Shown piece after piece: positions 53,645 through 62,947 of a DNA stretch of 64,000 bases (the first letter of the stretch is position 1; every line of letters begins with the position of its first letter). The DNA comes from Altererythrobacter sp. CAU 1644. GTDB lineage: Bacteria > Pseudomonadota > Alphaproteobacteria > Sphingomonadales > Sphingomonadaceae. The DNA lies in contig NZ_CP121106.1 of the NCBI RefSeq assembly GCF_029623755.1, forward strand, positions 1,313,001-1,377,000, given 5' to 3'. Position numbers and translations under genes: made by a program. The notes beneath the pieces were generated by a model. The model saw only the letters and a list, made by a program, of their open reading frames with translations. It was not told the origin of the DNA and searched no databases.

Positions 53645-54844
53645 TCAAGCCGCCTGCTTCACTTCGGCCACGATCTTGCGGGCAGCATCGCCGAGGTCGT
53701 CGGCGCTGACGATCGGCAAGCCCGAATTCTCGAGAATGTCCTTGCCCTGCTGGACGTTCGTGCCTTCGAGACGGACCACCAGGGGAACCGAGAGGTTCAC
53801 GTCCTTGGCGGCGGCGACGATCCCGTCAGCGATCACGTCGCACTTCATGATCCCGCCGAAGATATTGACGAGAATGCCTTCGACCGCCGGATCCTTGAGG
53901 ATGATCTTGAACGCGGCCGTCACCTTCTCGCGGCTGGCACCGCCACCCACATCGAGGAAATTGGCCGGGAAGGCGCCGTTGAGCTTGATGATGTCCATCG
54001 TCGCCATGGCCAGGCCCGCGCCATTGACCATGCAGCCGATGTTGCCGTCGAGCTTGATATAGGCGAGGTCGTATTCGCTTGCTTCGACTTCGGCCGGATC
54101 TTCCTCGGTCACGTCGCGCAGCGCTTCGACGTCCTTGTGGCGGAACAGCGCATTGCCGTCGAAGCTCATCTTGGTGTCGAGGACGAGGAGATTGCCGTCC
54201 TCCGTTTCGACCAGCGGGTTGATCTCGAGCATCTCGCAATCGAGGTCCATGAAGGCGGTGTAAAGCTGCTTGGCGAGCTTCTGCGCCTGCTTGTTGAGGT
54301 CGCCCGACAGTTTGAGCGCGAAGGCCACCGCGCGCCCGTGATGCGGCATGAAGCCCTGCGCCGGGTCGATGGTGATGGTGGTGATCTTCTCGGGCGTCGA
54401 GTGGGCGACTTCCTCGATGTCCATCCCGCCTTCGGTCGAGACGATCATGGCCACGCGGCCCGATGCGCGGTCGACCAGCATCGAGAGGTAGTATTCCTTG
54501 GCGATGTCGACCCCGTCGGTGACGTAGAGGCAGTTGACCTGCTTGCCCGCATCGCCGGTCTGGATCGTCACCAGCGTATTGCCGAGCATTTCCTTCGCAT
54601 TGGCCTCGACTTCCTCCACCGACTTGGCGAGGCGGACACCGCCCTTGGCGTCCGGACCCAGCTCCTTGAACTTGCCCTTGCCGCGCCCGCCCGCGTGGAT
54701 CTGCGCCTTCACCACATAGAGCGGTCCGGGCAGCTGTTTCGCAGCGTCGACCGCTTCTTCGACGGTGAGCGCGGCGTGGCCGGCCGGAATGCCGATGCCG
54801 TATTTCGCGAGCAGTTCCTTGGCCTGGTATTCGTGGATATTCAT
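53645..54844 (-). CDS. sucC: Succinate-CoA ligase (ADP-forming) subunit beta
   Basis: SucC of 399 aa, TCA-cycle enzyme making succinate, ATP and CoA from succinyl-CoA with Suc[18 protein letters not shown] is the family start; ATP-grasp features are [16 protein letters not shown] and [49 protein letters not shown] and [18 protein letters not shown] complete the CoA-ligase half. The start at 54844 is used rather than the open frame to 54913. Its usual partner sucD is not in the window. Confidence 0.95.
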   Translation of the reverse strand: MNIHEYQAKELLAKYGIGIPAGHAALTVEEAVDAAKQLPGPLYVVKAQIHAGGRGKGKFKELGPDAKGGVRLAKSVEEVEANAKEMLGNTLVTIQTGDAGKQVNCLYVTDGVDIAKEYYLSMLVDRASGRVAMIVSTEGGMDIEEVAHSTPEKITTITIDPAQGFMPHHGRAVAFALKLSGDLNKQAQKLAKQLYTAFMDLDCEMLEINPLVETEDGNLLVLDTKMSFDGNALFRHKDVEALRDVTEEDPAEVEASEYDLAYIKLDGNIGCMVNGAGLAMATMDIIKLNGAFPANFLDVGGGASREKVTAAFKIILKDPAVEGILVNIFGGIMKCDVIADGIVAAAKDVNLSVPLVVRLEGTNVQQGKDILENSGLPIVSADDLGDAARKIVAEVKQAA

Positions 54845-54991
54845 CGGGAGTGAGTTTCCTTTGCTTGGCTCGGCAGGAATCGTTTGGCCCGCGCATAAGC
54901 ATGATCTGCCCATCTTGCAAAGCAGACTTTCGGTGTAATGGGCATAGCGATGATTTCATGATTAATAGGCAGGGTCTCCTGACGGATTTCC

Positions 54992-55783
54992 ATGATTGAC
55001 CGCATTCGCCTCGAAGAAATCGTCCGTGAAGCCGCGCGCATCGCGCAAGGCGCATGGCCGGGCGATGGCCATGCGGTGGAGATGTGGGAGAAGACGCCCG
55101 GCAATCCGGTCAGCGCTGCCGACATGGCGGTCGACGCATTTCTCAAGCGCGAACTGTGCGCGCTGCTGCCTGCTGCCGGATGGTTGTCGGAAGAGACTGC
55201 CGATGATGTCTCGCGCACCGACCGTGGGTTGATCTGGCTGGTCGACCCGATCGACGGCACGCGCGATTTTGTGCGTGGGCGAAGCGGGTGGTGCATATCG
55301 GTGGCGCTGATCAGCGCCGGTCGTCCGCTGATCGGCATGCTGGCGGCGCCGGCCCGCGGCGAGGAGTGGATCGCGGTGGCGGGTCAAGGGGCATGGCGCA
55401 ACGGCGAGGCGCTTCGTGCTTCGACCCGGGCGATCTTCTCCGGATCACGCGTGCCGACCGACAGCCTGCCGCGGGAGGACCGCGACCTGGTCACGGTCGA
55501 CAAGCCCAATTCCATCGCCTTGCGCATTGCCATGGTGGCGGCGGATGAGGCGGACCTGGTTGCGACGCTGCGCTGGGGATATGAGTGGGATATTGCGGCC
55601 GCGACCCTGATCGCGCGCGAAGCCGGGGCGGAAGTGACCGATGCCTTCGGCCACCCGCTCGTCTACAACAAGCACGATCCCAGAGCCTTCGGCCTGCTCG
55701 TCTGCGCCCCGCAGATCCATGGCGCGGCGGTCGAGCGGCTGGCCGATCGCGCGGCAGAGTTGGCACCAAGAACAAAGGGCTGA
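54992..55783 (+). CDS. Inositol monophosphatase / CysQ-type phosphatase
   Basis: IMPase/3'(2'),5'-bisphosphate nucleotidase-family protein of 263 aa. Metal-binding motifs are WLSEET near residue 66, WLVDPIDGTRDFVRG near residue 80 and YEWDIAAATLIAREAGAEVTDAFG near residue 205. In sphingomonads this may be CysQ-like (PAP hydrolysis) or an inositol/histidinol phosphatase; substrate not fixed by sequence. It is divergent from sucC, with 147 bases between starts, and its stop codon lies inside the following terminator stem. Confidence 0.82.
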   Translation: MIDRIRLEEIVREAARIAQGAWPGDGHAVEMWEKTPGNPVSAADMAVDAFLKRELCALLPAAGWLSEETADDVSRTDRGLIWLVDPIDGTRDFVRGRSGWCISVALISAGRPLIGMLAAPARGEEWIAVAGQGAWRNGEALRASTRAIFSGSRVPTDSLPREDRDLVTVDKPNSIALRIAMVAADEADLVATLRWGYEWDIAAATLIAREAGAEVTDAFGHPLVYNKHDPRAFGLLVCAPQIHGAAVERLADRAAELAPRTKG

Positions 55784-55802
55784 CCCCGCAGGATCAGCCC
55801 TT
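55775..55802. terminator. Shared bidirectional terminator
   Basis: Nine-base arms AAGGGCTGA and TCAGCCCTT with a 10-base loop lie between the convergent phosphatase and OmpA-lipoprotein genes. The TGA of the phosphatase is the end of the first arm. Confidence 0.7.
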
Positions 55803-55828
55803 CGCCTGTCTGGTTCGGTCTGGCGGGC

Positions 55829-56524
55829 TTAGTTGCCCTGCGCGGCCTGAGCTTCAGCGACATCCTGTTCGTCGAACGGGATGACCTTGATCTCGACGCG
55901 GCGATTGAGCGGCTCTGCCACATTGTCTCGGGTCTGGACGCGAAGCTGCGTCTCACCGAAGCCCTGCCAGCGGAGGCGGGCGGCCGAGACACCGCGGCTG
56001 ATCAGGTAATTGGCCACCGCCTGAGCGCGCCGTTCCGACAGCTGCTGGTTGAACGAGGCCGAACCGACCGTGTCGGTATGCCCGTAAACGTCGATGATCG
56101 AGTTGGGATACTTGACCAGGCTGGCTGCGACCGAATCAAGCGCGTCCTGGAAGCTCGGGCTGATCGACGCGCTGCCGGTCGCGAAGGTCACGTCGGGCAG
56201 GTTGACGAGGAAGGCGTCGCCGCCGTCGACCTCGGTCACATCAACGCCGGACCCTGCGGTCTGCTCTTTGATCTCCTTGATCTGCTGGTCCATCTTGTAG
56301 CCGACATAACCGCCGGCGGCTGCGCCACCGACTGCCCCGACGATACGGCCGGTCTTGCCGCCGATGGCTCCGCCGAGCAGGCCGCCGAGGACGGCACCGC
56401 CGACGCCGCCGATGGCGGTGCGAGAAACTTTCTTTTCACCGGTATTGGGGTCGGTGACACAGGCACTGGTGCCGACCAGCGAAAGCGCCGCGACACTCGA
56501 GAGAATGAGTTTGGATTTTTTCAT
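55829..56524 (-). CDS. OmpA-family lipoprotein with glycine-zipper segment
   Basis: 231-residue outer-membrane lipoprotein. Signal ends GTSAC with lipidated Cys22. Residues about 35-90 form a glycine zipper (AIGGVGGAVLGGLLGGAIGG and GRIVGAVGGAAAGGYVGYK). The C-terminal OmpA peptidoglycan-binding domain has VTFATGSASISPSFQDALDSVAASL, IIDVYGHTDTVGSASFNQQLSERRAQAVANYLISRGV and NRRVEIKVIP. The start at 56524 (MKKSKL) is chosen; the open frame to 56611 is not signal-like. A GGAAC-N16-TGTT pair lies upstream on the same strand. Confidence 0.9.
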   Translation of the reverse strand: MKKSKLILSSVAALSLVGTSACVTDPNTGEKKVSRTAIGGVGGAVLGGLLGGAIGGKTGRIVGAVGGAAAGGYVGYKMDQQIKEIKEQTAGSGVDVTEVDGGDAFLVNLPDVTFATGSASISPSFQDALDSVAASLVKYPNSIIDVYGHTDTVGSASFNQQLSERRAQAVANYLISRGVSAARLRWQGFGETQLRVQTRDNVAEPLNRRVEIKVIPFDEQDVAEAQAAQGN

Positions 56525-56606
56525 TATTCGGTCCTCCAAATAGGTAAGCGGACGAGCTGTTTTCCCCACGCGTGGGCCGACGCGCCCACCCGCGCCTCGC
56601 GCAACC

Positions 56607-56631
56607 AACAATTGCGGCGCGCCTATGTTCC
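56607..56631 (-). promoter_or_regulatory. EcfG-like promoter candidate before the OmpA lipoprotein
   Basis: On the minus strand GGAAC (56631-56627), a 16-base spacer and TGTT (56610-56607) match the EcfG pattern with one difference in the -10 part (TGTT for CGTT). The OmpA-lipoprotein gene begins 82 bases downstream. Confidence 0.35.
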
Positions 56632-56688
56632 CCAGAACTGGTGCCTAGAAGCACTGGCAGACGTAAACATTTGTGCTAGCGAAGCACT

Positions 56689-57987
56689 GTGACACCCTTT
56701 CCCTGGACAGACCTGGTCATCATCGGATGCCTGATCGTGCTGAACGGCATTTTTGCGATGTCCGAACTGGCGATCGTTTCGGCGCGCACCGCACGCCTGC
56801 GCTCCGCGCGCGACAAGGGCTCGACCGGGGCCAAGGCCGCGCTGGCGCTGGCTGCCGATCCGGGCAAGTTCCTCTCGACGGTCCAGATCGGGATCACGCT
56901 CGTCGGGATTATCGCCGGTGCCTATTCCGGCGCCAGCCTGGGCGGTCCGGTGGGCGAACGACTGGCGCGCCTCGGCGTGCCGGGCGACATGGCGGCGGAG
57001 GCGGGATTCTTCCTCGTGATCGCGCTAACCACCTATTTCAGCCTGGTGATCGGCGAACTGGTGCCCAAGCAGCTCGCGCTGCGCGCGGCGGTGCCGATTG
57101 CCCTCGTGATGTCGCGCCCGATGGCACTGGTGGCGCGGGTCGCCGCGCCGCTGGTCTGGTTGCTCGACACGTCCTCGGGCGTGATTGTGCGCCTGTTCGG
57201 CCTGCGCCCCGGGGGCCAGTCGGCCGTGACCGCCGAAGAGCTGCACATGATCTTCGCCGAGGCGACCCGGTCGGGCGTGATCGAGGCCGAACAGCACCAG
57301 ATCCTGGCCGGCGTGGTGCGCCTGGCCGAGCGACCGGTGCGCGAACTGATGACCCCGCGAACCGAGCTCGACTGGATCGACGTCAATGCCGACGAGGCCG
57401 AAATCCGCCGAGTCATCGAGGAAAGCCCGCATTCGCTGCTTCCCGTCGCCGACGGTTCGCCCGACACGGTGCTGGGCGTCGTCAAGGTGCGCGAAGTGCT
57501 TGCCGCGCTGGTGGCGGATCGTTCGGTCGATCTGAGGAGCCTCATCAAGAAGGCCGAGGTGGTGCCCGATCAGCTCGACGCGATGGATGCGCTGCGCGTC
57601 CTGCAGCAGTCGGAAATCGCGATGGCGATGGTGCACGACGAATACGGCCATCTCGACGGGATCGTCACGCCGGTCGACCTGCTGACGGCGATCGTCGGCG
57701 AGTTCGTCAGCGACCAGGACCAGAGCGAAGGGCCGTTGCTGGTCGAGCGGTCCGACGGCTCGCTGCTTGTCTCCGGTGCTCTATCGGCCGATGCGCTGGC
57801 CGATCGCCTCGGCCTCGAATATCCCGACAGCCGCGAATTCGGCACTGCTGCAGGCTATGCCCTGTCGATCTTCAAGAAATTGCCGATCGAGGGCGAGCAC
57901 TTCAACGACCAGGGGTGGCGGTTCGAAGTGGTCGACATGGATGGCCGCCGGATCGACAAGCTCCTGGTGAGCGAAGAGAAATCCTGA
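56689..57987 (+). CDS. CNNM/CBS/CorC_HlyC domain membrane protein
   Basis: Hemolysin-like (CorC/YtfL-type) protein of 432 aa. The CNNM membrane domain (residues about 1-195) has NGIFAMSELAIVSARTARLRSARDKGSTGA and YFSLVIGELVPKQLALR. A CBS pair follows (RPVRELMTPRTELDWIDVNADEAEIRRVIEE and AMAMVHDEYGHLDGIVTPVDLLTAIVGE), and the CorC_HlyC domain closes the protein (GTAAGYALSIFKKLPIEGEHFNDQGWRFEVVDMDGRRIDKLLV). Probably a magnesium/ion-linked transporter; true cargo unknown. The start is GTG. Confidence 0.88.
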   Translation: MTPFPWTDLVIIGCLIVLNGIFAMSELAIVSARTARLRSARDKGSTGAKAALALAADPGKFLSTVQIGITLVGIIAGAYSGASLGGPVGERLARLGVPGDMAAEAGFFLVIALTTYFSLVIGELVPKQLALRAAVPIALVMSRPMALVARVAAPLVWLLDTSSGVIVRLFGLRPGGQSAVTAEELHMIFAEATRSGVIEAEQHQILAGVVRLAERPVRELMTPRTELDWIDVNADEAEIRRVIEESPHSLLPVADGSPDTVLGVVKVREVLAALVADRSVDLRSLIKKAEVVPDQLDAMDALRVLQQSEIAMAMVHDEYGHLDGIVTPVDLLTAIVGEFVSDQDQSEGPLLVERSDGSLLVSGALSADALADRLGLEYPDSREFGTAAGYALSIFKKLPIEGEHFNDQGWRFEVVDMDGRRIDKLLVSEEKS

Positions 57988-58022
57988 TCCCCGCCCGCCC
58001 ATTGGCGTACGATGTCATCGCT

Positions 58023-58036
58023 CCCGCGAAAGCGGG
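58023..58036. repeat. Short CCCGC-GAAA-GCGGG hairpin
   Basis: Perfect 5-bp stem with a GAAA loop between the CBS protein and the DUF3035 gene. It recalls the short extragenic palindromes common in sphingomonad and other proteobacterial genomes, and may act as a weak terminator. Confidence 0.4.
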
Positions 58037-58066
58037 CTTGCAAACAAGAATAGGTGATTTCCGGCG

Positions 58067-58477
58067 TTAGCCCGGGATCACGGCCTGGGCCGACTGTCCG
58101 TCACCTTCGGGAGCGGCGATGATATCGCGCGTCACGCCGCCTTTGGCGACGGTATTGGTGCCGGGGTCGCCGACGGTCGAACGGATCCCCGGTTCGGCCG
58201 AGCCGGCACGGTCGAGCGCGCTGGTTTCGACCTGGCTGCGCGGGGCGGGGCCGCCGAACAGGGCTTCGAGTGCCTGTTCCTGCGTGGTGCCTTCGGCCGG
58301 ACGCGGCGCGCCGGGCGCGGGCGGGACGAGGTTGAAATCGGGCGGAACCACCAGCGGGGCCTGCCGCTGCACAGCGAACTCGTCGGGGCGGTCACGGTTG
58401 AAGATGCCGGTGCCACCGCAACCTGCCAGCAACATGCTGGCGGCGCCGAGGACGAGGGTGGATTTCAGAATTCGCAT
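58067..58477 (-). CDS. DUF3035 lipoprotein (BamF-like)
   Basis: 136-residue lipoprotein; signal ends LLAGC with Cys20. The rest is Pro/Ala-rich, with the DUF3035 core RDRPDEFAVQRQAPLVVPPDFNLVPPAPGAPRP. Alphaproteobacterial DUF3035 proteins have been proposed as BamF-like members of the outer-membrane assembly machinery; that role is from family knowledge. Last gene of the ribF-ileS-lspA operon, starting 3 bases after lspA. Confidence 0.82.
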   Translation of the reverse strand: MRILKSTLVLGAASMLLAGCGGTGIFNRDRPDEFAVQRQAPLVVPPDFNLVPPAPGAPRPAEGTTQEQALEALFGGPAPRSQVETSALDRAGSAEPGIRSTVGDPGTNTVAKGGVTRDIIAAPEGDGQSAQAVIPG

Positions 58478-58480
58478 GGG

Positions 58481-59011
58481 TCAGCTCTCCGCGGGCTGCG
58501 TGCCCGCCTGTTCGTTTGCCGTGTCCTTGTCGCTTACGAAGAACGAACGGGCAAGGATTATCAGGACGCCGATGGTGATAGCGGCATCGGCGATATTGAA
58601 AATGAGGAAGGGGCGGAAATCCCCGATATGGAAGTCGGCATAGTCGATGACGTAGCCAAGGTAATAGCGATCGATGATATTGCCGAGCGCCCCGCCCAGG
58701 ATCAGGCCCAGCCCGGCGATATCGCCCAGCGCCTTCTCGCGCAGCATCCACACCAGCACCACCAGTGCGATCAGCGCTGTGATAGCGACCAGCGCCCACC
58801 GCATCTCCATCGAGGTTGCCTGGAGCAGCCCGAGCGAGACCCCGCGATTTTCCGTGTAGGTCAGGTCGAAGAACGGCAGCAGGTCGATCTTGCCGACCTC
58901 GCGCAGCTTGAGCGGGCCGATCACCCACCATTTGACCAGTTGGTCGAGCGCGAAGATCACGCCGGCAATCGCCAGTCCGATCACGCGATTGCGGGTCAGG
59001 AGTCCGTTCAT
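58481..59011 (-). CDS. lspA: Lipoprotein signal peptidase II
   Basis: LspA of 176 aa, inner-membrane aspartic protease that removes lipoprotein signal peptides. Four membrane helices. FALDQLVKWWV, YTENRGVSLGLLQ (the conserved N-x-G region), LGGALGNIIDRYYLGYVIDYADFH with the first catalytic Asp, and FLIFNIADAAITIGVLIIL with the second. The start at 59011 overlaps the ileS stop (ATGA); the longer open frame to 59110 lies inside ileS. It processes, among others, the DUF3035 lipoprotein encoded next. Confidence 0.93.
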   Translation of the reverse strand: MNGLLTRNRVIGLAIAGVIFALDQLVKWWVIGPLKLREVGKIDLLPFFDLTYTENRGVSLGLLQATSMEMRWALVAITALIALVVLVWMLREKALGDIAGLGLILGGALGNIIDRYYLGYVIDYADFHIGDFRPFLIFNIADAAITIGVLIILARSFFVSDKDTANEQAGTQPAES

Positions 59012-61998
59012 GCTGCCACCTCGTCCATCGCGCCGACCACGCTCTCGCACCGTCCGCACAGATCGCCGTCTTCGGCGACTTCGGGCAGCAGGCGCCAGCA
59101 ACGGCCGCATTTGTGGTCATTGGTCTTGGTGACGGTCACGCCGTCTCCTTGGCCGCGTGTGACTGACGCGGTGATGAACAGTTCGGCGAGCTGTTCGTCG
59201 GAAAAGCCGTCCGGAACCGCGCTGGCGGGCACGGTCACCTCGGCCTCGAGGCTGGAACGGATCACCTTGTCGCGGCGCAAGGGCTCGATCGCCTCGTTCA
59301 CGTCCTCGCGCAGGGCGCGCAGCTTGTCCCATTTCGCCGTATCGGCGCCGACCTTGGGCACCGACGGCCATTCCAGCAGGTGGACGCTGCCGCCCTGCTC
59401 GCCGTCCTCGGGATAGCGGGTCTGCCATACCTCCTCGGCGGTGAAGACCAGCACCGGGGCGGCATAGCGCACCAGCGCGTGGAACAGCAGGTCGAGCACG
59501 GTGCGATAGGCATTGCGGCGGCTATCGTCCGGCCCATCGCAATAGAGGCTGTCCTTGCGGATATCGAAGTAGAAGGCCGACAGGTCCTCGTTGACGAACT
59601 CCGACAACAGCCGGGTGTAGGTGTTGAAGTCGTAATCGACGACCGCCTGGCGCAGCTTGCCGTCGAGATCGGACAGCAGCGAGAGGATGTAGACCTCGAG
59701 CTCGGGAATCTCGGCCGTATCGCCGAAATCGCCGACGAAACCGTCGAGCGCGCCGAGCAGGTAGCGGAAGGTATTGCGCAGCTTGCGATACTGGTCGGCA
59801 ACGCCCTTCAGAATCTCGTCGCCGATCCGGTGATCCTCGGTGAAATCGACCGACAGCGCCCACAGGCGGATGATGTCGGCGCCGTAGGTCTCCATCACCT
59901 TGATCGGGTCGACCGTATTGCCGAGGCTCTTCGACATCTTGCGCCCGTCGCTCGCCATGGTGAAGCCATGGGTCAGGATCTGGTCGAAGGGCGCGCAGCC
60001 GCGCGTGGCGCAGCTTTCGAGCAGCGAGGACTGGAACCAGCCGCGATGCTGGTCGCTGCCTTCGAGATAGAGATCGGCGGGCCATTGCAGCTCGGGCCAG
60101 CGGTCGCCCTCGAGCACCCAGGCATGGGTCGTGCCCGAATCGAACCACACGTCGAGAATGTCGGTGACCATCTCGAAATCACCTGCATCGTGATCGGGAC
60201 CGAGGAAGGCGGCCTTGTTGCCCTCGTTCCAGGCATCCATGCCCTCTTCATGGACCGCCGCGACGACGCGCGCATTGACCGCCGGGTCCTGCAGGTAGGA
60301 GCCGTCGGGCCGCACGAACAGCGTGATCGGCACGCCCCAGGCGCGCTGGCGGCTGAGCACCCAGTCGGGGCGCCCTTCGACCATCGAGCCGAGGCGGTTG
60401 CGGCCCTTCTCGGGCACGAAGCGGGTGTCGGCTATCGCCTGCATCGCGCGCTGGCGCAGGGTCGAATGATCCTGGCTGACGAAGGGCGCGATGGCGCCGC
60501 CGATCGCGTCGGGCACGCCGGTGTCGAAATCGCCGGTGCCGAGCGGCTTGTCCATCGGCACGAACCACTGCGGGGTGCAGCGGAAGATGACCTTGGCCTT
60601 GGAACGCCAGCTATGCGGGTAGGAGTGCTGGTAGTCGTCGCTTGCCGAAAGCAGCGCGCCCGCTTCGCGCAGATCCGAACAGATCGGGCCTTCGGGCGAA
60701 TTGAACGGCTTGTTGATGACGCTGCGGCGGCGCTCGTCGCTGCCACCCAGCCACAGCCAGTCGTCGCGATAACGCCCATCGTTCATCACCGCGAACTGCG
60801 GTTCGATGCCGTGTTCCTTGCACAGCTCGAAATCGTCCTCGCCATGGTCGGGCGCCATGTGGACGAGGCCGGTGCCGCTGTCGGTGGTGACGAAATCGCC
60901 CGGCAGGAAGGGGCGGGGCTTGGCGTAGAACCCGCCGAGATGGTGCATCGGGTGGCGGGCGACGGTTCCGGCGAGGTCTGAGCCTTTGCCACGCCACTGC
61001 TCTTTCAATCCAAGCGTTGAATGAGGAAAACCGTCTTCGACCGATTTTTGAACTCGGCGCCTAAAAGCATCGAGCAGCTGTTCCGCCACAAGGAAGGTCT
61101 TGGCCATCCATTGGTTGAGCGGATTGCGGTCTTGCTTTGCGGCTAGATTTTCATTGCCGACTGAAGAAGTGCCAACGGACCAGACCTTAACAGCAACATA
61201 CTCAACCTCCGGCCCATAGGCCAAAGCCTGGTTCACCGGGATCGTCCACGGCGTGGTCGTCCAGATCACGGCATGCGCGCCGACCAGCTCGTCAATCGGC
61301 GATTCCACGATCTCGAACGCCACGTCGATCTGGGTCGAGGTTATGTCCTCGTATTCGACCTCGGCTTCGGCCAGCGCGGTTTCCTCGACCGGGCTCCACA
61401 TCACCGGCTTCGAACCGCGATAGAGATTGCCCGCCTCGGCCAGCTTCATCAGCTCGGCGACGATCACCGCCTCGCTTTCCTTCTGCATGGTGAGATAGGG
61501 ATTGTCCCAGTCGGCCATAATGCCGAGGCGCTTCAGCTGTTCGCGCTGCACGTCGACCCAGTGCTGCGCATAGGCGCGGCATTCGTCGCGGAAGGCCTTC
61601 ACATCGCCTTCGTTGCGGCCGCTGCCCGACAGCACCGGCTTGGCCTTCTTCTGCTTGCGGTACTGCTCCTCGACCTTCCATTCGATCGGCAGGCCGTGGC
61701 AGTCCCACCCCGGAACATAGGGCGCATCCTTGCCGAGCAGGTTCTGCGTCCGGCAGACCATGTCCTTGAGCGTGTGGTTGAGCGCATGGCCGATATGCAT
61801 GTCGCCATTGGCGTAGGGCGGGCCGTCGTGGAAGATGAACTTCTCGCGGCCGGCGCGGCTCTCGCGCAGCTTCTCGTAGAGCCCGATTTCCTGCCAGCGC
61901 GCGGCAATACCCGGCTCCTTCTGCGGAAGGCCGGCCTTCATGGGGAAGTCGGTCTTCGGCAGGAAGACCGTATCTCTGTAGTCGCGCTTTTCTGTCAT
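59008..61998 (-). CDS. ileS: Isoleucine-tRNA ligase with extended editing-domain loop
   Basis: IleS of 996 aa from the ATG at 61998 (a GTG-free ATG at 62007 would add 3). HIGH motif in PPYANGDMHIGHALNHTLKD near residue 62; editing-domain WTTTPWTIPVNQALAYGPEVEY near 245; KMSKS in DGRKMSKSLGNTVDP; C-terminal zinc finger CGRCWRLLPEV...LCGRC. The loop after the editing-domain start (about 260-320) has extra residues (SSVGNENLAAKQDRNPLNQW and others) coded by DNA of about 51% G+C against a clearly G+C-rich flank. Reading frame is intact. Overlaps lspA; starts 10 bases after ribF. Confidence 0.95.
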   Translation of the reverse strand: MTEKRDYRDTVFLPKTDFPMKAGLPQKEPGIAARWQEIGLYEKLRESRAGREKFIFHDGPPYANGDMHIGHALNHTLKDMVCRTQNLLGKDAPYVPGWDCHGLPIEWKVEEQYRKQKKAKPVLSGSGRNEGDVKAFRDECRAYAQHWVDVQREQLKRLGIMADWDNPYLTMQKESEAVIVAELMKLAEAGNLYRGSKPVMWSPVEETALAEAEVEYEDITSTQIDVAFEIVESPIDELVGAHAVIWTTTPWTIPVNQALAYGPEVEYVAVKVWSVGTSSVGNENLAAKQDRNPLNQWMAKTFLVAEQLLDAFRRRVQKSVEDGFPHSTLGLKEQWRGKGSDLAGTVARHPMHHLGGFYAKPRPFLPGDFVTTDSGTGLVHMAPDHGEDDFELCKEHGIEPQFAVMNDGRYRDDWLWLGGSDERRRSVINKPFNSPEGPICSDLREAGALLSASDDYQHSYPHSWRSKAKVIFRCTPQWFVPMDKPLGTGDFDTGVPDAIGGAIAPFVSQDHSTLRQRAMQAIADTRFVPEKGRNRLGSMVEGRPDWVLSRQRAWGVPITLFVRPDGSYLQDPAVNARVVAAVHEEGMDAWNEGNKAAFLGPDHDAGDFEMVTDILDVWFDSGTTHAWVLEGDRWPELQWPADLYLEGSDQHRGWFQSSLLESCATRGCAPFDQILTHGFTMASDGRKMSKSLGNTVDPIKVMETYGADIIRLWALSVDFTEDHRIGDEILKGVADQYRKLRNTFRYLLGALDGFVGDFGDTAEIPELEVYILSLLSDLDGKLRQAVVDYDFNTYTRLLSEFVNEDLSAFYFDIRKDSLYCDGPDDSRRNAYRTVLDLLFHALVRYAAPVLVFTAEEVWQTRYPEDGEQGGSVHLLEWPSVPKVGADTAKWDKLRALREDVNEAIEPLRRDKVIRSSLEAEVTVPASAVPDGFSDEQLAELFITASVTRGQGDGVTVTKTNDHKCGRCWRLLPEVAEDGDLCGRCESVVGAMDEVAA

Positions 61999-62008
61999 TA
62001 TGCCCAAT

Positions 62009-62947
62009 TCAAGTTTGGGGGCCGCTTAGTAGAGTGCGCGCGCGGTCGCAATCCTTCTCCATCTGGGCGATCAATTCCTCGAGGCTGTCGAACTTGGCTT
62101 CGGGCCGCAGGAAATGGTGGAAGGCGACCTCGATCTCCTGGCCGTAGAGATCGCCCGAGAAATCGAAGAAATAGGGTTCGAGCAGTTCCTTGGGCGGTTC
62201 GAACTGGGGCCTGACGCCGATATTGGCCGCGCCCTGCAGCACTTCGCCCGTGGCCAAGATCCGCCCGGTCACCGCATAGACCCCGTATTTGGGGCGCAAA
62301 TACTTGTCGATCGCAAGGTTGGCGGTGGGATAGCCGATATCGCGTCCGCGCTTGTCGCCATGCTCGACGATCCCGCGAATGGCGAAGGGGCGGGTAAGCA
62401 GTTCCGCCGCGACTTCGGGCTTGCCTTCGCGCAGGGCCTCGCGGATGCGGCTGGAGGAGACGATCTCGCCGCCATCCTCGACCACCTCGACCACGCGCGA
62501 TTCGAGGCCGCGCTCGCCCCCCAGCGACTGGAGCAGTGCGACATTGCCCCTGGCCCCCTTACCGAAGGTGAAATCGCCGCCAGTGACGACGCCATGCGCG
62601 CCGAAGCGCTGGCACAATATCTCGCTAATGAAGTCCTCGGCGCTTGTTCCGGCAAGCTCGGCGTCGAAGTGGAACACCAGCATCGCGGTCGCCCCGGCGG
62701 CGAGATAGAGTTCCTGTCGCTGTTCGAGCGTCGTCAGGCGGAAGGGCGGAACGTCGGGCTTGAAGAAGCGCACCGGATGCGGATCGAAGGTCGCGATGAT
62801 CGAGGGGCGGCCTTCGGCATGCGCCCAGTCGATCGCCTGGCCCGCGACCGCCTGGTGCCCGCGGTGGAAGCCGTCGAAATTGCCGAGCGCAATCACCGCG
62901 CCGCGCAGCGCCGCGGGCACTTCGTCGCGGTGGTCGAGCCATCTCAT
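62009..62947 (-). CDS. ribF: Bifunctional riboflavin kinase / FAD synthetase
   Basis: RibF of 312 aa. The N-terminal FAD synthetase domain has VIALGNFDGFHRGHQAV (HxGH-like nucleotide-binding motif), then FDPHPVRFF and the VTGGDFTFGKGARGNV stretch. The C-terminal kinase half has GRDIGYPTANLAID and GVYAVTGRI...GAANIGVRPQF. It makes FMN and FAD. Start ATG overlaps the dipeptidase stop (ATGA). Confidence 0.94.
   Translation of the reverse strand: MRWLDHRDEVPAALRGAVIALGNFDGFHRGHQAVAGQAIDWAHAEGRPSIIATFDPHPVRFFKPDVPPFRLTTLEQRQELYLAAGATAMLVFHFDAELAGTSAEDFISEILCQRFGAHGVVTGGDFTFGKGARGNVALLQSLGGERGLESRVVEVVEDGGEIVSSSRIREALREGKPEVAAELLTRPFAIRGIVEHGDKRGRDIGYPTANLAIDKYLRPKYGVYAVTGRILATGEVLQGAANIGVRPQFEPPKELLEPYFFDFSGDLYGQEIEVAFHHFLRPEAKFDSLEELIAQMEKDCDRARTLLSGPQT

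Noticed and set aside
56673..58070. 465-codon plus-strand frame overlapping the CNNM/CBS gene
   Set aside because: Arg/Gly-rich out-of-frame reading of a well-supported membrane protein gene.
59380..60981. 533-codon plus-strand open frame opposite ileS
   Set aside because: Antisense to a full-length IleS; low-complexity Ala/Glu/Val composition and no ribosome site.
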